Of a stretch of 64,000 nt of DNA, positions 45,995 to 55,812 are shown piece after piece; position 1 is the first letter of the stretch, and every line of letters starts with the position of its first letter. The position numbers were made by a program, and so were the translations under genes. Origin of the DNA: Prunus persica (lineage: Eukaryota; Streptophyta; Magnoliopsida; Rosales; Rosaceae). The stretch spans positions 9,780,294-9,844,293 of the forward strand of contig NC_034012.1 in NCBI RefSeq assembly GCF_000346465.2. The letters are read 5' to 3'. Under the pieces are notes generated by a model. It saw only the letters and a list, made by a program, of their open reading frames with translations, did not search any database and was not told where the DNA came from.

Positions 45995-48900
45995 ATTTTT
46001 TTCTGGGCATAGGTAATTTTTACTTCTTCTTTCTATTGTTGTTGAAGGCTGTATTTATGAATTTGAGGTGTAGGTGGAGCTGAAAGACTAATTGTTGATG
46101 CGGCTGGGCATAAGTTCACGTTTTCACTGCACACCATGACAAAAATCGATGCTTTGAGGAGACCGTTTCTGGTGTGTGTGCTTTCTCTGTTTCAATTTTA
46201 TCTATGATATTATGGATTCATGGTATCTATGTAAAATAGTAGTGGGGTTTACTTGAGGTTGGATTGTGTATGGTACAAAAACATCGAACAAGAGTAAATG
46301 TTTTTTCTTTTTCATATGTAAGTTTGTTTGAAAGTTGAATGAAAGATTTACATGATGACCTACTTTACAATAAAATGTTGAAAATGACAGTTTCAAGTCG
46401 TCTTGGTGTGTGTACTCTCAGAGAAACAGGATTAGAAACACAGACCTGCTATAGGAACTTCATCAAACAGGGTACTACATATATAATGGATACCACACCG
46501 TGGGATTGGAAGATGGTTTATACATAGTTAGAACAAACATATCAAATTTTCTTTTCTTTCCTTGTCCTTATTTCTCGGTTTCACAGTGTTCAACAGTCAT
46601 TTAAAATCAGTGCATTGTTTGATGTTTTAATGTCATTTGGTTTCCCAGTATCTTTCCTGTTACTGTATATGGTGCTTTCCTTCCCCTACGTATATTCTAT
46701 CGTCTTCATGCTTTGTGTGCATTTCTGCGGTGCCTTTTTGTTGCTCTCTGTGTGCTGGTCCTGTAGCCATCATTTGATGTAATACTAGCAGGTCAGGTTC
46801 CTGTTGTCATTCCAATGCTAAAGCTTAAGAAGACAACAAAGGTATTTGCACTTATTTGATATCATAGTTGTTTAATATGTTACATCTTTATGTCCAGGTT
46901 TTGTTTTATTGTCATTTTCCAGATTTATTGCTAGCTCAACACACACACTATTTTGAGGAGGATAAATGGGAAACCTTTATACTTCATAGAAGAAGTGACA
47001 ATTGGTCTGATTCCATATTTTGGCTTTATCATATTTATCTGATGTGTCTTGTGCACCTTTTTTAGTGTTCTTTTGCAGTGATCATACTACTATTTCTCAC
47101 TGATTTTTTTGAAAAATTAAGTATGGCTGCAGGAATGGCAGAAAAGATTCTTGTTAATATCAAATTCACAGCATCTATGTTTGCAAAGACATTTAAGAAT
47201 CTTAACGCATGAGGAATTCAGCCAGTCTTTACCCAGCTGTTAATGTGAAACAGTTTATGAACCCACCAATTCGTATAAGTAACGAACATGTTTGTATATA
47301 GTTTACAGTTTCCTTGATGATTTATTTCCGATTTTATGTGGTAGCTTACCGTTGTTTTCCTGCTTTGATATTTTCCTTCTTGTAGGATAAATTTTCTGTC
47401 AATAAACCGTTTTGAGAGGAAAAAGAATATAGACTTTGGAAATTTCAGCTTTCGTTATGCTTTGTACCCTTGAAAGAGATGTGCTTCAACTTCCTAATGT
47501 AACTGAAACTTCACTGACAATTGCAGGCAAGTTCCTATCACTGAGTAATCTATTAATCTTACTGATAGACATGTTATACTAAGTTATCAACTAATAGGTA
47601 AGAGAAAAAAATAATTTATAGGGATATGTGTGTTCCTTCATTACTATATAACCTTGTCGAAAGACCATATGATATTAATAGACTATCAATAACCAAGCAG
47701 AAGCATGCAGTAATCATGTGGTGGTGATATTAAGCTTTCCCTTCAGGTTCATTTGTGTGTTGAAAGCTTTATGGATTTTGCAATTTAACTATATATCTCG
47801 ACGTGGAAAGACATTATTTTTCTCTCAGTAAATTATGAAACATTAGCCTGTAGATGTTATACCTAGAATTTAGGTGTCACTACTGGATTGCTTCAGATTA
47901 TTAGCGGGATTGTGATGGCCTACATTCCTAGTCAAGCCTGGAGTTGTTATTTGTGGAAGAAAACGAAGCTTATGTAGAATGAATAGCAGTAAACTATTAT
48001 GCTGTTATCTGATTGATTATCAGATTGCTCTTTTAAAGCAAACTTGTCTGACATACCTGCGAATCGAAACCCTGGATAGATGTTCAAATTTCCTTTATTA
48101 TTACAATATATTAGTGCTTAGTTAGATGTGTGTGTGACATATGTCAAGATATATAGAGATGTCAAAATGAAGTAACAAGACTGTCCATGATGACCCGTAG
48201 CTTGTAGACCGAGAAACATCAGGTCCAAAGAAATTGGGTGATCACTGTGTACAACTTTGTGTTTTACCTGGTATCTCAAGAGGTGAAAGGAATTTAGTTT
48301 GACTGGAGGATCATACAATTCTTCTTATCTCTTAAAATTTACTCGGCAAGGTTCCAAAGAATGCTCTTAGATCAAAACATTATGTAGGGATGATATGAAC
48401 TGCCTAAAGATAGAATTCTTGAACAGCAAACAACCATAGGTATTACTCACTATGGCAAAAAATTTCCATTGATGAAAGATTTAAAACCAGGTTTTTTTAA
48501 TGAAACAAGCCCCATAGTTTCAGCAAATCTGTATTTAGCTTAAACAAAAATTCTGTACTGTATTAGCTATAGTCTAAACATTTTGGGATATTAAATCTTG
48601 TCTTAATGTACAATTAGGTCATATTGGGATTCTTATGAGTTCGTCACTCAGATGTATTGGGTTTCCTTTTACCAATTGCAGATGCTGTGTAAAAATGCAC
48701 TTTTGGATTATTGTCTGAGCTAACAGACAAGTTATGCCGGGTCAGTTTCGAATACCCAACCCGGCCACGCGACAAAAGGAACCAATGCTATTTCATATTT
48801 GATAGGTAGAAATGCATAACTTCTCCACATACGGGAGTGATAAATTCAATACATGTCCAATGTTTTAGGTTCTTCGATAAGCGCTTGAAAGAAGATGCTG

Positions 48901-49293
48901 AGTACTTGAAGGAGCTCAGAAGTTTAGCGGAAAAGGAAGGAGTGTCCAATGAGGTTAACTTCATCACATCTTGCTCAACAGCTGAAAGAAATGCACTTCT
49001 CTCCCAATGCCTATGTGTCCTTTATACACCAAAGGTCCAAATTACACTGTTTTGTTCCGTTTGATGGGATATAGGTTGGAAAATAAAATGGATATGAGAT
49101 AATCTGATTGAAGACCCGCAGATGGCACAGAGAGTTCTGCTTGGCTTTTGCTAAACTGATCGAAGACCCACAGATGGCGCAGAGAATGGGCATCTATGTG
49201 GGACGGCATGTGACAGATTCATTCTCTACAAAAATATTTGGTTGGCATTTGAATCAATACCTTGTTGACGTTGCTGGGACGAAAGAAGGCTGA

Positions 49294-49675
49294 AGACTGC
49301 ATGACCTTGTAGTATAAGTTGTTCAATTTAATCGCCCAGACTTAAATAAAATTTTGTTGCGTTTAATATATCCATGAATTTACTCCTAGTGTGTCATCTT
49401 TTATGCCTTTCGTCTTTTGCTTGATGTACCATTTTTCTCAAGTTCATTTGTTTGATCATGTAGTTGACAGATGGTAGTGACTTGTGAATGAAGAGCGAAG
49501 AATGAGATTTTCTGCGAAGGTTACGCTTCTCCTCAGTGTAACATGAATAGGGTGTCAATGTGTGTAATGTTAAGATAAGGCTTGACCAGCACTGGAACTC
49601 TCAAGCCATGTCTGGCATGCATGCCGTATTAAATAACACTATATATCTTCCAAGTTTCCAAAAACGTAGCTCAAA
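49294..49675 (+). other. ALG2 3' flank
   Basis: Matches 62250-62625 closely (AGACTGCATGACCTTG, GGATGTCAATG/GGGTGTCAATG, GCATGCATGCCGTATTAAAT). No gene is seen. Confidence 0.55.
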
Positions 49676-50300
49676 TCAAGAAACTGGTAGCTCTTCAGAG
49701 AGACGGTTATAGCTCAAATCAAGGATCTCAAGTCGATTCAAAGACAAGAAGAACTGAATTTCAAGTGAACCATAAAGTGAATTGTGGGAAAGGTTCAAGT
49801 GGGTGAGATGTGAGAGATTTGCAAGTGAAGAGGAAGAGATACCTCCTTTGAGATTTTTAGAAGGTAAGAGCAAACGGGTGACCCAACCATCTTGATCACT
49901 AGTTTGGAATAATCCCATTGTCATTGGCGAGCCTTAATTTCTTGGAAGAATTTAATGCCTCATACAATAATCTTGAAGGACCAATACCAATAGGCACCCA
50001 ACTCAAAGCTTCAACTCTTCTGCCTTTGAGGGGAATCCAAAACTTTGTGGTGCCCACTTCCAAATAAGTGTGGACCAAGTAAGGGCATTGATGCAAATAA
50101 AAAGAACAATAAAGACGCGGACAATGGAATTCATCAACTTTAGTGTAATGAGATTTTGGGGAGTTTGTGGTTCTTTAATTATTAACAAGACATTTGGAGA
50201 TACACATATTTTCGATTCATAAACAATCTACAAGATATGGTCTATGTGATGGTAACAGTGCGGATCAACACGATGAAAAAAAGGCTTAGAGGCTAGATAT
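49676..50300. pseudogene. Head-to-head RLP chimera: N-terminal piece inverted, C-terminal piece forward
   Basis: On the minus strand, 49905-49676 reads DQDGWVTRLLLPSKNLKGG, then HLTHLNLSHNSLYGSLE and LDLSYNRLSEELPVS, i.e. the first LRRs of the RLP family. On the plus strand from 49906 it reads [32 protein letters not shown], then CGPSKGIDANKK and a damaged membrane segment, with the family 3' UTR after 50297. The middle of the gene and the kinked junction (CACTAGTTTGGAATAATCCC) show an inversion plus deletion. No protein can be made. Confidence 0.85.
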
Positions 50301-50446
50301 ATATTATTAATATTGTACCTTTTATTTTGCATACTCAGTCCAAAGATATGAAAGCTGATGCATATGCATGTAATACGGTTGTCAATTGTGAAGGATTGAT
50401 GTCTATGTTAAGATTAATGTCTATTGCTAATTTAGAAAAATAAAAA

Positions 50447-51367
50447 GGGTTATTCATAGCAAAGGTCCCTCAACTATACCCGTAGTTGCATTTGGGTCAC
50501 TAAACTCAATTATTAGTTGCAGAGGTCACTCAACTATGTGTTTCGTTGCACCAGTAGTCCTTCCGTCAAGTCCGTTAGTTTTTTCCATTTAAAATGATGA
50601 CGTGACAAGCATCTGTGAGAATCTCATAGATTTGTGAGGGACAAATTTGACTTTTCAGTTAGCTCTCCCAAGCCCAACAAGAGCAGCACCACCACAGGCT
50701 CTACCCTTTTTGGCAATACAACACCAGGAGGCTTGATAACATGTTTTAGCTTACCTTCCTGGTTCAATATCAAGAGCTGGGTGTACGGAATTCGATTGGA
50801 GATGACGGGGAGGCCTTGGGACCAAGACTCGAGCTCTTGATGAGATAAAGCTTCGGATTTTTTGAGCGTGGACTTCTTGGGCACTCGCTTTTTCTCTTTG
50901 ACGGCGGCTATGCCGGTTGGGAATTGGGGGAGGGGTGGAGATTACAGTGAGAGTTACAGAAAGCTTGAGGACATCGAAATTGGGTTTCTAGGTTTTATCA
51001 TTTTCATCATTATCATCTGTGGTTGAGAGGTGGGAGGAAATGGAGGATGGAGCGAGAGGTTTTGGTGGGTTTTTATTGAGGGTTTTGGGTTTGGGGTTTG
51101 GGGATAGAGAAGAAGATGAGTAAGAGCCCAGAAGGAATTGGCAGGCCATGGAGTTTTGGTTTGATGTGAAAATATTGGGAGGTTGGACATTGTAGACTTG
51201 GAAAGACAAATTTGCCCATGAAATTGACACCACGTTTGCCAGACTTGATGGAAGGACTACTGGTGCAACGAAACACATAGTTGAGTGATCTCTGCAACTA
51301 ATAATTGAGTTTAGTGACCCAAATGCAACTACGGGTATAGTTGAGGGACCATTGCTGCGAAAAACCC
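50447..51367. mobile_element. Pack-MULE with ~127-bp terminal inverted repeats
   Basis: The left end starts GGGTTATTCATAGCAAAGGT and the right end, reversed, GGGTTTTTCGCAGCAATGGT. The two then agree almost fully over about 127 bases (50447-50573 and 51241-51367), including CCCTCAACTATACCCGTAG. The flanks AAATAAAAA (50438-50446) and AAATAAACA (51368-51376) fit a 9-bp duplication with one change. There is no transposase. The interior is a host gene fragment. It inserted into the 3' flank of the RLP relic: 33170-33190 shows the uninterrupted paralogue. Confidence 0.9.
50624..51190 (-). pseudogene. Captured fragment of a plastid FtsHi-like gene
   Basis: On the minus strand an N-terminal piece (51190, MSNLPIFSHQ..., Ser/Pro/Thr-rich like a plastid transit peptide) is followed, in another frame, by FPTGIAAVKEKKRVPKKS, EALSHQELESWSQGLPVISN, PYTQLLILNQEGKLKHVIKP and KRVEPVVVLL. 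From memory this resembles the N-terminal region of plant inactive FtsH (FTSHI) proteins of the chloroplast envelope; which member is uncertain. The protease and ATPase parts are absent. The frame shift between the two pieces and truncation after LLLLGLGEL show it is not translated as a whole. Confidence 0.6.
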
Positions 51368-52468
51368 AAATAAACAATAAAAAATCTGCTGAATGTGAAA
51401 GTGCAATTGATATTAGAGAAGAAATCCAAATTAATGTATTTTGGATTGGAATTCCCTTGCTGCTGTGCTTTGGCATGTGGGGTTCATTACTATACATATC
51501 TAGGTTTGCGTTCAGGGCTTCTAAGCCAATGAAGACATTCAGAATTTCATTTTGGAGTGGAGGAGCTTGTGCTAGGGACATATTTGTGTATGGGCGCATG
51601 AGTTATATCCCGCACAAAAATGATAAGAACTACTCTTTCACTTGTCTGTTAATATATTAGTATCTCTATGTTAATATGAAGTATCTGCAAAACTAATCGC
51701 TTAGCTCAAAGGGAAGGGAAATTGCTCCAGTTGTGAATGATCGGATGAAGCAGCCATTGCACCACTCAAGATAAGAAAGAAAATTCAAGAGTTATTAATA
51801 GAAATATCGAGGGTTTAAGAAATATTGGTGGTCCAAAAACATGGATATATCGATATCGGTAAAAATTGAATAAAAATCATGAAAATTATGAGAAAAACTT
51901 GGAAATTTTTATTAAAACTTTAGAGGATGTTTATTTAGTCAATTATCTACTATTTTATCACAAAAAATGGAAGGAAATGCATTGTATGGTAGGTTTGAGT
52001 GATTTAAACTACATAGCGAAATGACAAATACTATCACTTCAGCAAATTTGTAGTAATTAATGAAAGAAAATTAAAAACACCATAATTTTTTATATATATA
52101 ATAATTTACTACATCTTCTTTACCTTTTGCTTTATATATAGATAGATAATAGATAATACATCTCCATAATAATATAATAAATAACATTAAACAGATTAAA
52201 TATATCTTAGGAAAGATTAAAATAATAAATAACATTAAAATAAGCTTATAGAAAGTATTTTCCCCTTTTTTTTATCAAAAGCCTGTGGAAAGTTTAAGAG
52301 GCAGTATAAATATTAACGTTGTAGCTTCTGTTCATATCTTCGACGTGTAGAGGGGTTTCATTAGTCCCGCATTTGAACGGTTTATATCTATTTCTTCTCT
52401 TTTCTCTCTCCTCTCTCTTGCCTTTCCTTCTCTCTTCTCTCTCTTTCTTTTTTATTTCTTCTCTTCCC
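51368..52468. other. RLP 3' flank and AT-rich spacer
   Basis: Bases 51590-51810 match 33195-33425. Bases 51810-52320 are AT-rich; at about 52120-52155 lies a reversed Helitron-like 5' end (TATATAAAGCAAAAGG when read on the minus strand). Bases 52380-52460 are CT-rich. No gene is recognised. Confidence 0.45.
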
Positions 52469-52745
52469 CCAGTTTTCTTCTTCCTCTTATCGTGGGGTGA
52501 TTTTTTTCTTCTCTCTTATGATTAGTTTCTTCAGTCAGGTCATGCTGATGGGAGGTCTCTCCCCAATTTTCTTCTTCCTCTTATCGTGGGGTGATTTTTT
52601 TCTTCTCTCTTATGATTAGTTTCTTCAGTCAGGTCATGCTGATGGGAGGTCTCTCCCCAATTTTCTTCTTCCTCTTACCGTGGGGTGATTTTTTTCTTCT
52701 CTCTTCTAATTAGTTTCTTCAGTTGGGTCATGCTGATGGGAGGTT
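52469..52745 (+). repeat. Three-unit 94-bp tandem repeat upstream of RLP 2
   Basis: TTTTCTTCTTCCTCTTATCG starts at 52473, 52567 and 52661, exactly 94 bases apart; the third unit has several changes. Each unit contains CGTGGGGTGATTTTTTTCTT and GTCATGCTGATGGGAGGT. The array lies 250-520 bases before the RLP start, so it could affect its expression; no paralogous promoter has it. Confidence 0.92.
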
Positions 52746-52990
52746 GACCTGGGATAGCAGGATTCTTGGATTGAATTTCACTCTCTTCAGTCAGGTCATG
52801 GGGGAGAAAATACTAGACAGGGGAATGATATTTCGTTTGCCTAATTTGCACTGTGTGGTGCTTGTTTGCCGACTTCTCAATTTGCAGTTACGTTTGCATC
52901 CTTTTCAAGCATGTTTGCTCTTGTATATAAATATACATGTGGGCAACGGCACATACACAAAGCAGCATGCTAGTGCAAGCTTATAACCTA

Positions 52991-55213
52991 ATGGCTCATG
53001 CCTTACTTCTCTTCCTCTTATTCCCTTACATTATAACCACAAATATTCATGCCTGCAAACAAACTGAACGCAGCTCCCTTCTGTCCTTTGCCTTCACTCT
53101 CTCTTCTCCTTCTTTAAATTGGACATCCACTGATTGCTGTCATTGGAAGGGCATCACTTGTAATCAAGATGGTTGGGTCACCCGTTTGCTCTTGCCTTCT
53201 AAAGGGCTCAAAGGAGGTATCTCTCCCTCTTCACTTGCAAATCTCACGCATCTCACCCACTTGAACCTTTCCCACAATTCACTATATGGTTCACTTGAAA
53301 CTCAGTTCTTCTTGTCTTTGAATCAACTTGAGATCCTCGATTTGAGCTACAACCATCTTTCTGGAGAGCTACCACTTTCTCTACCATCCATTAATATCCA
53401 GACAGTTAATTTGTCCAGCAATCACTTCTTTGGTGCAATTCCATCTTCATTCTTCCAACAAGCAAGCAACTTGACTAGTTTCAATGTCAGCAACAATACC
53501 TTCACAGGGTATCTCCCATCCTCTATTTGTCTGGAACATTCTTCTCCCTTCCTTAGGCTATTGGATTTTTCTTCCAACGTATTCAGCGGCAACCTTGATC
53601 ATGGGCTAGGGAAGTGTTCCAAATTGCAGGTTTTTCGTGCCGGTCACAATAACCTCTCGGGATTATTTCCAGAAGACATTTATAATGCTACCAGACTTGA
53701 AGAAATTGCATTGCCTCTCAATTCACTACATGGAGCCATTAGTGATAAAATTGTCAATCTCACTAACCTTGCAACCCTTGATCTCTTCTATAATCATTTT
53801 GGAGGCGAGCTTCCTCTCAATTTGGGGAAGCTATCTAAGTTGAAGTTTGTGACCCTTGATTTCAACAATTTAGAAGGTGCTTTGCCCCCATCTTTGATGA
53901 ATTGCACAAACCTTGTAGAATTGCGTTTGGAATCCAACAACTTGGAAGGAGATATCTCCATGTTTGATTTTTCCAAACTTAGTCAACTTACTAAACTTGA
54001 CCTAAGGAAGAATAACTTCACTGGTACAGTTCCAAGAAGCCTTTACTCGTGTAGGTCCCTTAAAGCCATTGGATTGTTTGGAAATCATTTAGAGGGACAA
54101 ATAGAAGCTGAGATTCTTTCATTGAAATTCTTGTCCTTCCTCTCTCTTGGATACAACCGATTCACCAACCTCACAGGGGCAATGAAGATATTGATGAGTT
54201 GCAAAAGTCTTCACGCACTCATGCTTAGTGGTTCCTTTGTGGGTGAGGGACTGCCATCTGATGATGACATGGTTGATTTTCATGGATTCCGAAATCTTCG
54301 GTTGTTGTGTTTGTGTCATTCTAACCTCACTGGTCAAATACCTATGTGGTTATCAAAGCTCAAGAATCTAGAGATCTTGCGTCTGGGTTTTAATCAAATC
54401 ACAGGGCCAATTCCAAGTTGGTTGTGGAATCTTCCTAGGCTGTTTTATATCAGCTTGCCAAACAACCGACTTTCAGGTGAATTTCCACAGCAACTTTGTC
54501 AACTACCAAGGTTGCTTCATGAACCTAATATTGCATCTCAAGTAGAAAAATATGAATTTGAACTTCCTGTTGCCGGCAGCAGCGTCAGCATAAACTCAAA
54601 TCAACAATTTCCACAGCAACGTTTACCACAGCAAAAATTGTATTTTTTACCAGGATGGATAGTCCTATCTAACAATAACATTAGTGGTTATATACCTGCT
54701 GAGATAGGCCAATTGCGGGGTCTCCGCAAGTTGGCTCTTAACTCCAACAACTTCTCCGGCATCATTCCAGACCAAATATCTAACCTAAAAAATTTAGAGG
54801 TTTTGGACCTCTCCAAGAATCACTTGTCTGGAATAATCCCATCATCATTGGCGAGTCTTAATTTCTTGAAAGAATTTAATGCCTCGTACAATAATCTTGA
54901 AGGACCAATACCTATAGGCACCCAGCTCCAAAGCTTCAACGCTTCTGCCTTTGAGGGGAATCCAAAACTTTGTGGTGCCCCACTTCCAAATAAGTGCAGA
55001 CCAATTAAGGACATGGATGCAGATAACAAGAACAACAAAGACGAGGGCAATGGGCATCATCAACTTCCGTGGTTTTACATTTTCGTTGTGTTGGGGTTCA
55101 TAGTAGGATTTTGGGGAGTTTGTGGTTCTTTAGTCATTAACAAGACATGGAGATATGCATATTTTCAATTCATAGACAATCTACAAGATAGGCTCTATGT
55201 GATGATAAGTTGA
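52991..55213 (+). CDS. Receptor-like protein, RLP2/3-type, full ectodomain, shortened tail
   Basis: An intronless ORF of 740 residues from ATG 52991 (MAHALLLFLLFPYIITTNIHA), chosen by comparison with paralogues; upstream in-frame ATGs add 18 residues. Domain order is as in the gene at 41753: signal peptide, CKQTERSSLLSF, Cys pair (STDCCHWKGITC), about 20 LRRs, an island near residues 500-540 (ELPVAGSSVSIN plus QQFPQQRLPQQK), LRRs, cap [14 protein letters not shown], acidic spacer, membrane helix (WFYIFVVLGFIVGFWGVCG), tail YAYFQFIDNLQDRLYVMIS. The tail stops early because of eight extra bases near 55206-55213 relative to paralogues, which removes the last ~17 residues (normally ending RRLRG). 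The extracellular part is intact, so it may still work. No kinase. Ligand unknown. Confidence 0.92.
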   Translation: MAHALLLFLLFPYIITTNIHACKQTERSSLLSFAFTLSSPSLNWTSTDCCHWKGITCNQDGWVTRLLLPSKGLKGGISPSSLANLTHLTHLNLSHNSLYGSLETQFFLSLNQLEILDLSYNHLSGELPLSLPSINIQTVNLSSNHFFGAIPSSFFQQASNLTSFNVSNNTFTGYLPSSICLEHSSPFLRLLDFSSNVFSGNLDHGLGKCSKLQVFRAGHNNLSGLFPEDIYNATRLEEIALPLNSLHGAISDKIVNLTNLATLDLFYNHFGGELPLNLGKLSKLKFVTLDFNNLEGALPPSLMNCTNLVELRLESNNLEGDISMFDFSKLSQLTKLDLRKNNFTGTVPRSLYSCRSLKAIGLFGNHLEGQIEAEILSLKFLSFLSLGYNRFTNLTGAMKILMSCKSLHALMLSGSFVGEGLPSDDDMVDFHGFRNLRLLCLCHSNLTGQIPMWLSKLKNLEILRLGFNQITGPIPSWLWNLPRLFYISLPNNRLSGEFPQQLCQLPRLLHEPNIASQVEKYEFELPVAGSSVSINSNQQFPQQRLPQQKLYFLPGWIVLSNNNISGYIPAEIGQLRGLRKLALNSNNFSGIIPDQISNLKNLEVLDLSKNHLSGIIPSSLASLNFLKEFNASYNNLEGPIPIGTQLQSFNASAFEGNPKLCGAPLPNKCRPIKDMDADNKNNKDEGNGHHQLPWFYIFVVLGFIVGFWGVCGSLVINKTWRYAYFQFIDNLQDRLYVMIS

Positions 55214-55812
55214 TAATAGTCCATATCAACATGATGAAAAGAAGGCTTAGAGGCTAGATATATATTATTAATGTTGTACTTTTTATTTTCATTTTCAGTT
55301 TGCTTTTCCTTTTTTTTTTCCTTCTTCTTTTGAAAATAACTGGACTTAAATTTAAAGGATATATGTTGTTATGTTCATAATATTATGGGGGGAATTTGTA
55401 CTTAACTGTTGATTTGCCTTATGAACTTGTACCTATCTTTCAATTTACCCCTATCCTCTTTTTGGAAAATCATTGATATGAACTTTTATTTTTAGCTAAT
55501 TTCCTCCCTACCGTCTAAATTCTCAACATTTCATTTAATTTTGCAGTTAAATATGAGGGCAAAATTGGCCAATTTGTACATTAAAAATAATTAAATATTG
55601 AAAAATAAAATAAATGAAATATGAAATAGAAAAAAAGGAAGAATTTTAACAAAAATCAACCCAACGCTCCCACAACCTTCTCTCTCTCTTCCCCACCCAC
55701 CCCACCCTAATTCCAACTCACGAAGCCATCAACACCCACCTTTAATTTCAAAGACTTAACAAGATTGTTTTCACCAATTGAAGCAATACACATTTGTTAT
55801 TTTAAATAATAA
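55214..55812 (+). other. RLP 3' UTR and AT-rich spacer
   Basis: Out-of-frame remains of the usual tail (AAAAGAAGGCTTAGAGGCTAG) lie at 55238-55258, followed by the family 3' UTR. Bases 55390-55560 resemble the AT-rich phrases at 12533-12700. No gene is seen. Confidence 0.5.

Larger units (their letters stand above)
44758..49293 (+). pseudogene. ALG2: ALG2 mannosyltransferase pseudogene with introns (copy 2)
   Basis: ALG2 exons can be followed in order: ATG 44758 (MAKKGS then TGA, then LNVAII); 46074-46170 (GGAERLIVDAA, GHKFTF); 46766-46841 (SFDVILAGQVPVVIPMLKLK) with donor; 46898-46960 (VLFYCHFPDLLLAQHT); 47133-47275 (GMAEKILVNIKFTAS, FAKTFKNLNA then a stop); 47386-47500 (INFLSINRFERKKNID); 48869-49034 (FFDKRLKEDAEYLKELRSLA, NFITSCSTAERNALL, CLCVLYTPK); 49160-49293 (EDPQMAQRMG, HVTDSFSTK, LNQYLVDVAGTK). 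ALG2 extends Man1GlcNAc2-PP-dolichol on the cytosolic ER face. Early stops, a Cassandra insertion in exon 1 and absence of the exon holding the sugar-nucleotide site show it is dead. The intron between 47600 and 48345 matches 8975-9580. Confidence 0.88.
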
